A stretch of 8,147 bases of DNA, taken from contig NZ_DJDT01000066.1 of NCBI RefSeq assembly GCF_002432345.1, positions 1 through 8,147 of the forward strand, given 5' to 3'. The stretch is from Pedobacter sp. UBA5917 (GTDB lineage: Bacteria; Bacteroidota; Bacteroidia; Sphingobacteriales; Sphingobacteriaceae). Within the stretch, counting starts at the first letter, position 1; each line of letters opens with the position of its first letter. The position numbers and the translations under genes are program-made. Of the stretch, positions 1 through 5,228 are shown one piece after another. The notes beneath the pieces are model-generated. The model was not told the origin of the DNA and made no database searches. It was given only the letters and a program-made list of their open reading frames with translations.

Positions 1-1242
1 CTGGTAACCGTAATTTTTGGGGCCGATGCGCTGAATAGTCTCTCCACAAACGGTATATTCAACTTTTTCTTTTTCCTTTTGCTGGTAGCTTTCGCCGCCT
101 CTTTTTTGGGCGCTTTCGAAATCACCCTGCCTTCTTCCTGGGTAAATAAAATGGATGCCAATTCTGATAAGGGCGGTATTGCCGGGTTGTTTTTTATGGC
201 CGGAACATTGTCACTGGTATCTTTCTCCTGTACCGGCCCCATTATCGGCACCCTGCTGGTACAGGCAGCAACAACTGGCGCTTTATTGGGCCCGGCAATA
301 GGTATGTTCGGCTTTTCTCTGGCCCTGGCTATTCCTTTTGCCCTGTTTGCCTTATTTCCATCAGCCATGAACAAGCTGCCAAAATCTGGCGGATGGTTAA
401 ACAGCGTAAAAGTTGTACTGGGTTTTCTCGAACTGGCTTTTGCATTAAAATTTTTAAGCAATGTAGATCTTGCTTATCATTGGGAATGGTTCGACAGGGA
501 AATATTTTTAAGCCTGTGGATCGTGATTTTCGGCATGATGGGCATTTACCTGATTGGCAAGCTCAAGTTTTCGCACAATAGCCCGCTGGGTTTTATTTCG
601 GTACCGCGGCTTTTCCTCGCAACAATAGTATTGGCTTTTACCGTTTATCTTATCCCCGGTTTGTGGGGTGCACCTTTACGCAGCGTATCGGCTTTTTTAC
701 CACCACAGGAAACGCAGGATTTCGACCTCTATACGAGCAGCTTGCTGGCCGGAAAAACAACAGCCAATAACGATGGTCCGCATAAATATGCTGATAAATT
801 TCATGTACCATTAAAACTTAATCCCTATTTCGATTATAACGAAGGCTTAATGGCCGCTAAAAAGCTGAATAAACCCGTACTGATCGATTTTACCGGCCAT
901 GCCTGTGTAAACTGTCGAAAAATGGAGAGCAATGTATGGCCGGATAAGGATGTGTATAAAATGATTAGCAGTGATTATGTACTTATCCAGTTGTATGTGG
1001 ATGATAAATCGGATCTGGCCCCCGAAGATGTAGTAATTACACCCGAAGGAAAAACACTCAACACCATAGGCAAAAAATGGAGCGATCTGCAGGCCAGAAA
1101 ATTCCTGTCTAATTCACAGCCATTTTATGTACTGCTCGACCCTAAAACAGAGGCTTTGTTAAAAGAGCCCCAGGGTGCAGATTACGAGGTAGCTAATTAT
1201 AAAAAATTTCTGCAAAGCGGTTTAACGGCTTTCAGCAGATAG
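1..1242 (+). CDS. dsbD: DsbD-type thiol:disulfide interchange protein, C-terminal part (5' end outside window)
   Basis: The reading frame is open from base 1 to the TAG at 1240-1242 (413 visible codons), so the gene starts upstream and no start codon should be taken from inside the window. The visible protein has about six hydrophobic segments. One contains a cysteine in the motif SFSCTGPIIG (codon 229-231), which I equate with the second redox cysteine of the DsbD membrane domain. After the last helix (to about base 680) comes a soluble thioredoxin-like domain with the redox motif CVNC at 904-915, in the context DFTGHACVNCRKME, and a later SQPFYVLLD segment matching the conserved cis-proline strand. 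Members of this family pass electrons from cytoplasmic thioredoxin across the inner membrane to periplasmic thiol proteins, including those of cytochrome c maturation. The N-terminal acceptor domain and first membrane cysteine would lie off the left edge. The family call is firm; the exact symbol and substrates are inferred. A terminator follows. Confidence 0.9.
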   Translation: MVTVIFGADALNSLSTNGIFNFFFFLLLVAFAASFLGAFEITLPSSWVNKMDANSDKGGIAGLFFMAGTLSLVSFSCTGPIIGTLLVQAATTGALLGPAIGMFGFSLALAIPFALFALFPSAMNKLPKSGGWLNSVKVVLGFLELAFALKFLSNVDLAYHWEWFDREIFLSLWIVIFGMMGIYLIGKLKFSHNSPLGFISVPRLFLATIVLAFTVYLIPGLWGAPLRSVSAFLPPQETQDFDLYTSSLLAGKTTANNDGPHKYADKFHVPLKLNPYFDYNEGLMAAKKLNKPVLIDFTGHACVNCRKMESNVWPDKDVYKMISSDYVLIQLYVDDKSDLAPEDVVITPEGKTLNTIGKKWSDLQARKFLSNSQPFYVLLDPKTEALLKEPQGADYEVANYKKFLQSGLTAFSR

Positions 1243-1299
1243 AAAAAAACTGCAGGTTGTAGAAGTCCTGTAGCGATACAGTTTAGGTTACTAATGACT

Positions 1300-1332
1300 A
1301 AAAGGGCATTGCCGGATGGCGTGTCCTTTTTT
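1300..1332 (+). terminator. Intrinsic terminator after the DsbD-type gene
   Basis: AAAAGGGCA (1300-1308) pairs with TGTCCTTTT (1322-1330), with one G-U pair, giving a 9-bp outer stem. Inside it GCC (1311-1313) and GGC (1318-1320) form a small inner stem over the loop GGAT. The T run extends to 1332 and is followed by AT-rich sequence. The hairpin lies about 60 bp past the stop codon, as expected for a terminator. Confidence 0.72.
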
Positions 1333-1434
1333 ATATAAATCATAAGTATCTTATTTCAAAAACATCTCCAAATATGAGCTTTTCGGAAAAGTAATGTGAG
1401 CCTGTGACAAAACCACTCCAAAAGAAAACCAACC

Positions 1435-1442
1435 GATCTTTG
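1435..1442 (+). promoter_or_regulatory. Possible -7 promoter element for the SDR gene
   Basis: GATCTTTG matches the Bacteroidota -7 consensus TAnnTTTG at five of six fixed positions, and lies 20 bp before the ATG at 1463. I found no TTG-type -33 element at the usual distance upstream, so this is a half-site only. Transcription from here would give a very short leader of about 14 nt. Confidence 0.3.
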
Positions 1443-1462
1443 TGTTATCAAAAAGAAATAAA

Positions 1463-2275
1463 ATGAAAAAGGTAGCATTAATTACCGGTACATCATCCGG
1501 AATGGGAAAAGAAACAGCCAAACTATTGGCTGGTAACGGCTACACCGTTTATGGTGCAGCAAGGAGAACAGAAAAGATGGATGAACTCCAGAATTTGGGC
1601 ATCCATGTGATAAAAATGGATGTTTCTGACGAAGATTCAATGGTTACCGGTATCCAAAAAATAATAAAAGATGAAGGAAAGATTGATATTCTGATCAACA
1701 ACGCCGGCTTTGGTTCTTTTGGCGCGATAGAAGATGTTCCGATAACAGATGCCAGGTACCAGATGGAGGTAAATGTTTTTGGATTGGCCAGGTTGATACA
1801 ACTGGTTCTGCCGCACATGCGCCGCGGGAGATACGGAAAAATAGTAAACGTTACATCCATAGGAGGCAAAATGGCCACCCCACTGGGCGGATGGTACCAT
1901 GCCAGTAAGTTTGCGGTTGAGGGTTTAAGCGATAGCTTGCGTTTGGAAGTTAAATCATTTGGAATCGATGTAATCCTCATCGAACCGGGCGGTGTAAAAA
2001 CAGAATGGGGCGATATTGCTTTCGATCATGCCAAAGATATTTCGGGCAATACCGTTTATAAGGAATTAACGGAAAAAGCAGGACGCGTTTTTGCAAAAAC
2101 CGCAGAAAAAAACATCGAAGCCATCGAGATTGCAACATTGATCAAAAAAGCCATCGAATCGGAAAAACCAAAGGCCCGTTATGTAAAAGGTTACCTGGCC
2201 AAACCGGTCCTTTTGGCAAAGAAATGGCTGAGCGACGCGATGTTTGATAAAATGATTATGGGCCAGATGAAATAA
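1463..2275 (+). CDS. Classical short-chain dehydrogenase/reductase (SDR), probably NADP(H)-dependent
   Basis: This 270-residue Rossmann-fold oxidoreductase has the classical SDR motifs in order. They are the glycine-rich TGTSSGMG (residues 8-15), an acidic residue after strand 3 (D53 in KMDVSD), NNAG (79-82), the catalytic serine in NVTSIGG (S132), the catalytic YHASK (Y145, K149), and PGGVKT after strand 6. Arginines R34 and R35 after strand 2 (GAARR) favour NADP(H) over NAD(H), by analogy with the family. The ATG at 1463 is chosen because MKKVALITG is the normal SDR N-terminus and the preceding AAAGAAATAAA is a typical A-rich Bacteroidota leader. A GTG at 1442 in the same frame would add seven unlikely residues. 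Length is normal and there are no lesions. The substrate cannot be read from the sequence. The AraC-type gene 69 bp downstream on the same strand may regulate it or share its transcript. Confidence 0.92.
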   Translation: MKKVALITGTSSGMGKETAKLLAGNGYTVYGAARRTEKMDELQNLGIHVIKMDVSDEDSMVTGIQKIIKDEGKIDILINNAGFGSFGAIEDVPITDARYQMEVNVFGLARLIQLVLPHMRRGRYGKIVNVTSIGGKMATPLGGWYHASKFAVEGLSDSLRLEVKSFGIDVILIEPGGVKTEWGDIAFDHAKDISGNTVYKELTEKAGRVFAKTAEKNIEAIEIATLIKKAIESEKPKARYVKGYLAKPVLLAKKWLSDAMFDKMIMGQMK

Positions 2276-2333
2276 GCTGATAAATAAAGCGAAAGAAATT
2301 GTTTTATGCTAAGCACTTACCTTCATTAATCCG

Positions 2334-2341
2334 TAATTTTA
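2334..2341 (+). promoter_or_regulatory. Weak -7-like element just before the AraC gene
   Basis: TAATTTTA resembles TAnnTTTG except for its last base and ends three bases before the ATG at 2345. If used, it would give a leaderless or nearly leaderless mRNA. No -33 TTG lies at a suitable distance (the nearest, 2299-2301, is too far). Read-through from the SDR gene is the simpler explanation, since no terminator is visible in the 69-bp gap. Confidence 0.15.
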
Positions 2342-2344
2342 GTT

Positions 2345-3142
2345 ATGATAAAAGATGAACTGCAATTTAATATCCTGTACTCCTGCACCGATGAGCGCAA
2401 ACGCGGCGGTGAGCAGCTGGTGAGCGAGCATGTGCTTAGTTATATCATATCAGGAGAAATCCAGTTTTACAATAACCATGGGAAGTTCATTTATAAAGCA
2501 GGACAAATCGGCCTGCTCAGGAAAAATCTGTTGCTTAAATCGGTAAAAATACCGGCAGCAGATGGTACACCTTTTCAATCACTTAATGTGTTTTTAGATC
2601 AGGATTGTCTGAAAAAATACAGTAGCCTGGAGAATATATCTGCTTCGTCAATTTACAATGGGCAATCGGTAGTAGACTTTTCTGAAGATATTTTCATCAA
2701 GGGTTATTTCGATTCGCTGCTTCCCTATTTCAATACCAGTGTGCCCTTAACTCCCCAGCTGGCCAACCTGAAAACAAATGAGGCCATTGCATTGCTTTTA
2801 CGTAACAAACAGCTCGAAAACCTCCTGTTCGATTTCGGGGAACCACATAAAATCGATCTGGAAGCTTTTATGAACCAGAATTACAGCTTTAATATTCCCA
2901 TTGCACAGTTTGCCCGTTTAACAGGAAGGAGTTTAGCAACGTTTAAGCGCGATTTTAAAAAGGTTTTTAAAAGCCCGCCCGAAAAATGGCTGTTACAAGC
3001 GAGGCTGCACCGTGCCCATTTTCTTATTGCCCAGCAAAACCAGGCACCTTCTTCTGTTTATCTCGATGTTGGATTTGAAAACCTTTCGCACTTCTCCACC
3101 TCGTTTAAAAAACAATTCGGTCATAACCCATCAACAATTTAA
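2345..3142 (+). CDS. AraC-family transcriptional regulator
   Basis: This 265-residue protein has the usual two-part AraC layout. Residues 1-165 form a cupin-like sensing domain with alternating beta strands (for example VLSYIISGEIQFY, 30-42, and the KAGQIGLLRKN turn, 51-61), of the type found in ExsA-like regulators. Residues 172-262 form the DNA-binding domain with two helix-turn-helix units. The first, IAQFARLTGRSLATFKRDF, spans about 186-204; the second, around SSVYLDVGFENLSHFSTSFK (236-255), carries the family signature GF.N.SHFS..FK..FG..P. The protein stops at GHNPSTI, a few residues shorter than many relatives, but the second HTH is complete. The ATG at 2345 is the first in frame and gives a normal domain start. 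The ligand is unknown. Its position behind the SDR gene on the same strand suggests it controls that gene or is transcribed with it; this is inference. Confidence 0.9.
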   Translation: MIKDELQFNILYSCTDERKRGGEQLVSEHVLSYIISGEIQFYNNHGKFIYKAGQIGLLRKNLLLKSVKIPAADGTPFQSLNVFLDQDCLKKYSSLENISASSIYNGQSVVDFSEDIFIKGYFDSLLPYFNTSVPLTPQLANLKTNEAIALLLRNKQLENLLFDFGEPHKIDLEAFMNQNYSFNIPIAQFARLTGRSLATFKRDFKKVFKSPPEKWLLQARLHRAHFLIAQQNQAPSSVYLDVGFENLSHFSTSFKKQFGHNPSTI

Positions 3143-3151
3143 TAAATTCGA

Positions 3152-3181
3152 GTAAGGGCTAAATGTGTATTCAGTCCTTAC
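3152..3181. terminator. Hairpin between convergent genes, possibly a shared terminator
   Basis: GTAAGGGCT (3152-3160) pairs with AGTCCTTAC (3173-3181), including one G-U pair, to form a 9-bp stem with a 12-nt loop. It lies between the AraC stop (3140-3142) and the convergent membrane-protein gene, overlapping the last codons and stop (3171-3173) of the latter. Neither strand has a proper T run after the stem, so intrinsic termination is uncertain. It may only protect 3' ends or slow polymerase. Confidence 0.4.
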
Positions 3182-4052
3182 CTGAATTTCGGCTAAACCA
3201 ACAATTTCTGCCATTTTTAGTTGCCCTAACCGGTTGCTCTTTTTCTTTAGCATTATTTGGAAAAGGCCCTGGAAATATCACTGTTCCCCGCCACAGACTG
3301 GCATCTCCCAATTGATCGGCAAGGGGCTGTGTTTGGGCAATAGTATTAACCGTATCTGCAGCAGGTAGCATACTAAAGGCATTGTTAAGGTTATTTTTAT
3401 GTTTCCTGCGTAGTTTTAATAGTTTTCCGGTGGATGGTATTTCTTCTTTTACCTGAATTTTCTGTTCATCTTTTTGCTTTTCTAACGGCGCCTCACCGGG
3501 CTTTGTGAAAATATTTCCGTTAGGCTGCGCTATCTCCGTTGATGTCTCTTTTTTTGCAGCTTCTATAACTATGTCATGATATTTTTCATTTCTTATAAAA
3601 GAAAATGCTTCTACAAGATGTCCTAAAAGTCCAAAAATTAATATTCCGAGCCCAACTCCCATCAAAAAATTTCTTTTTGCCAAAAGCAACATCATCAATC
3701 CCCCAAGTACTACAACTGTCCATCCAATGCGTACACCAAACCACGATTTATGGATTTTTTCTACTTTAGTCACTTCCTCCTTAAAAAATGCTTTTCGGTC
3801 GTACCGGTAGGTTTTTAATTTTTCGGCAAAAGATTTTCTGGTAAAATAACCACTTGCCGAACCGGCTATTCCTAAAAAAAGTCCGCCTATCATCAACGGA
3901 ATTGTTAAGCCTTTTAAAAAAGAAAATGGATTGGCGAATTTCCAGGCTAAAACGGCCAGCAATAAAAGCAATAATCCTCCGGCACCGATCATTAAACCAC
4001 CATACCCCGATTCGCCCTGATAATAGGCCGTCATTTTATCAAAAAAGTCCAT
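3171..4052 (-). CDS. Uncharacterised four-helix membrane protein with a long hydrophilic C-terminal tail
   Basis: I do not recognise a named function. The 293-residue protein starts MDFFDKMTAYYQGESGYGG and has four probable membrane helices, at about residues 20-40, 48-70, 107-126 and 129-148. A basic loop (TRKSFAEKLKTYRYDRKAFFKEEV...HKSWFGVR) joins helices 2 and 3. From about residue 165 the protein becomes hydrophilic and low in predicted order, with a Lys/Glu-rich stretch (187-222), then a Pro/Asn-rich end. The open frame extends 62 codons upstream to 4238, but that stretch lacks coding character. The ATG at 4052 has an A-rich leader (AAAACAATAAAT) and begins a sensible N-terminus, so I prefer it. 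From memory, similar short four-helix proteins occur in Bacteroidota without this tail. The gene converges on the AraC gene and diverges from the secreted-protein gene at 4358. The tail could be lineage-specific or an artefact of a lost stop codon. Confidence 0.75.
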   Translation of the reverse strand: MDFFDKMTAYYQGESGYGGLMIGAGGLLLLLLAVLAWKFANPFSFLKGLTIPLMIGGLFLGIAGSASGYFTRKSFAEKLKTYRYDRKAFFKEEVTKVEKIHKSWFGVRIGWTVVVLGGLMMLLLAKRNFLMGVGLGILIFGLLGHLVEAFSFIRNEKYHDIVIEAAKKETSTEIAQPNGNIFTKPGEAPLEKQKDEQKIQVKEEIPSTGKLLKLRRKHKNNLNNAFSMLPAADTVNTIAQTQPLADQLGDASLWRGTVIFPGPFPNNAKEKEQPVRATKNGRNCWFSRNSGKD

Positions 4053-4098
4053 ATTTATTGTTTTAATATCTAAAAAATAAGGTCTGTTTACACCCGAA

Positions 4099-4106
4099 CA
4101 AATCTG
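4099..4106 (-). promoter_or_regulatory. Candidate -7 element for the leftward membrane-protein gene
   Basis: Read on the - strand the sequence is CAGATTTG, matching TAnnTTTG at five of six fixed positions. It lies 46 bp before the ATG at 4052, giving a plausible leader of about 40 nt. No clear -33 TTG was found upstream. Confidence 0.25.
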
Positions 4107-4247
4107 GATATAATATGCGCAGGTAAGTTTTTCCAGCGGCTCAATCTGTTTTGGCCAACAGATCTCCCAAAAAAAGGGAGCAGTATTGTGATTTTTTTGG
4201 ACACCATAACAACCGTTCTGGAAACTCCCTGTCCTCAATACTTCTGT

Positions 4248-4255
4248 TATCTTTG
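4248..4255 (+). promoter_or_regulatory. Perfect -7 box TATCTTTG upstream of the secreted-protein gene
   Basis: TATCTTTG is an exact match to the Bacteroidota consensus TAnnTTTG. No TTG lies 17-23 bp upstream, so it lacks the second half of the promoter. Transcription from here would give a leader of roughly 95 nt before the ATG at 4358. A 15-codon ORF begins at 4257, immediately after the box. Confidence 0.35.
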
Positions 4256-4357
4256 TATGTTACAAAACATGGCTTTAATTGATACAAACAAAACAATGGC
4301 CTGAGCGTTTAAACCCTGATATCAAAACCCAAAAAACCGATAAATAGTTGATTATCT

Positions 4358-4906
4358 ATGAAATTACAACTCCTCTCCCTTATCCTAACATTAAACATCT
4401 CCTTACAATTGTGCGCACAAAGCAAACAGGTTGGTCAAATTGGAGATAAAGCTCCGGTACAATCGGGAAGCCTCGCCTCAAGCATAACAGCTATCCGCGA
4501 ACAATATAACCGGATCAACTCAATTCAACTCAAAAGTGAAAAATTCAAGTACGAGGCAGATGGCTGTGTGGAGGACGGATTGGTTGTTTATTTTAAAGAA
4601 GGCAATACCATTGTGAAAGTAACAGAATCAGGTAGCATTGGCGACGGGAGTTGGGTGAAAGAATATTATTACCATTTGGGCAAGGTTTTCTTTTGTTATG
4701 ACAAAATCGTTGGCGGGCCTGCCATCGGAAAAGTTACCACTACAGAGCGCCGGTATTATATCCAGGATGATAAAATTCTGCGGCAGATGGAAGATAAAAA
4801 GATTGTTAAAGTTGATAACAGCGCATCAGAAACTATCCAAACCGGATACAAACTGTTAAAAGTGTATAAAACAAAAGATTTTGCAGCAGCTTTATGCAAT
4901 CCATAA
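4358..4906 (+). CDS. Small secreted protein of unknown function
   Basis: The 182-residue product begins with a clear export signal: MK, then a hydrophobic core LQLLSLILTLNISLQL (3-18), then CAQS, with likely signal peptidase I cleavage after AQ (about residue 21). The cysteine at 19 does not sit in a good lipobox, so a lipoprotein is less likely. The mature part starts with a short helix-forming stretch (SLASSITAIREQYNRINSIQ). It continues as alternating hydrophobic/polar strands (LVVYFKEGNTIVKVTE, KEYYYHLGKVFFCYDK, RRYYIQDDKILRQM), suggesting an antiparallel beta-sheet fold exposed in the periplasm or on the surface. Three mature cysteines (70, 113, 180) could form a disulfide. I recall similar sheet-rich secreted proteins in Bacteroidota but no function for them. 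No terminator is evident downstream. The ATG at 4358 is firm because the signal peptide begins there. Confidence 0.8.
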   Translation: MKLQLLSLILTLNISLQLCAQSKQVGQIGDKAPVQSGSLASSITAIREQYNRINSIQLKSEKFKYEADGCVEDGLVVYFKEGNTIVKVTESGSIGDGSWVKEYYYHLGKVFFCYDKIVGGPAIGKVTTTERRYYIQDDKILRQMEDKKIVKVDNSASETIQTGYKLLKVYKTKDFAAALCNP

Positions 4907-5000
4907 CAACGCGGGTAAACAATGGCTAAAAACCAAATTATTACCTGAAAAATACATGCGGGGATGGAAAAGGAAAAATAGATGATCGGAAATGGAGCAA

Positions 5001-5031
5001 CATCATCCATCTTACATCATCCATCTTACAT
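5001..5031 (+). repeat. 14-bp tandem duplication
   Basis: CATCATCCATCTTA occurs twice head to tail (5001-5014 and 5015-5028), followed by the first three bases of a third copy (5029-5031). The unit is not a multiple of three and lies outside any credible gene. This looks like a recent replication-slippage duplication. Confidence 0.9.
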
Positions 5032-5077
5032 GTAAAATAAATCATTGTTTTTATTCCACAATCAAAATCCGATTATA

Positions 5078-5137
5078 ATGGCAAAGCACTTTGTTATCGT
5101 TCTGCTGTTCTTATCTTTGTGGGCAGTTTTGGCATAA
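5078..5137 (+). CDS. Possible 19-residue hydrophobic peptide (doubtful)
   Basis: ATG at 5078 opens 19 codons reading MAKHFVIVLLFLSLWAVLA and stops with TAA at 5135-5137. The product looks like a single membrane helix or an isolated signal peptide with a small-residue end. Two readings are possible: a genuine mini membrane protein, or the N-terminal remnant of a lost secreted protein. Against both, the strong promoter match TTTG-N18-TATCTTTG (5090-5119) lies wholly inside it, so the ORF may be accidental. No ribosome-binding site is evident. Unless an upstream promoter exists, the peptide would not be transcribed in full from the site inside it. Confidence 0.25.
   Translation: MAKHFVIVLLFLSLWAVLA
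5090..5119 (+). promoter_or_regulatory. Predicted promoter of ettA
   Basis: TTTG (5090-5093) and TATCTTTG (5112-5119) are separated by 18 bp, matching the Bacteroidota sigma-ABfr-type layout TTTG/TTG-N17-23-TAnnTTTG in both elements and spacing. Transcription would begin near 5125 and give a leader of roughly 100 nt before the ettA ATG at 5229. It is the only site in the window with both elements at correct spacing. Confidence 0.6.
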
Positions 5138-5228
5138 CGCTTATTGAAGTGGGTTAAGGGTTGTTGATCACTTCTCCCAACTGGCCATTTATAAAAAAGT
5201 ATTTAAAAATTAAATCACATATATCATA

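Larger units (their letters stand above)
4053..4357. other. Divergent intergenic region between membrane-protein and secreted-protein genes
   Basis: This 305-bp stretch separates two divergently transcribed genes and should hold both promoters. On the - strand CAGATTTG (4099-4106) is a fair -7 match for the leftward gene. On the + strand TATCTTTG (4248-4255) is a perfect one. A short stem CTCCC-A7-GGGAG lies at 4164-4180. No protein of recognisable kind is encoded here apart from tiny ORFs. Confidence 0.5.
4907..5228. other. Intergenic region upstream of ettA
   Basis: This 322-bp space holds a 14-bp tandem duplication (5001-5031), a 19-codon hydrophobic ORF (5078-5137), the best promoter match in the window (5090-5119), and a small GAAGTG/CACTTC stem (5146-5151 with 5169-5174) in the presumed ettA leader. 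I see no RNA gene and no obvious terminator for the secreted-protein gene. Confidence 0.55.

Noticed and set aside
393..581. Second-frame open stretch inside the DsbD-type gene
   Set aside because: It overlaps the firmly supported membrane domain in another frame and has no recognisable content.
1549..1980. Open frames on the - strand inside the SDR gene
   Set aside because: They lie opposite a gene with all classical SDR motifs, and their translations show no domain character.
4164..4198. CTCCC-A7-GGGAG stem followed by a T run, as a terminator
   Set aside because: The stem is only 5 bp with an A7 loop, and the T run begins 11 bases after it. No gene ends nearby on either strand.
4053..4238. 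62-codon upstream extension of the leftward membrane protein
   Set aside because: It begins at a non-ATG codon and lacks coding character. It would put a long odd segment before a normal membrane-protein start with an A-rich leader at 4052.
4756..5010. 84-codon open frame on the - strand at the end of the secreted-protein gene
   Set aside because: Most of it is the complement of a coding region with a clear signal peptide upstream. Its start lies at the tandem duplication and it resembles no family.
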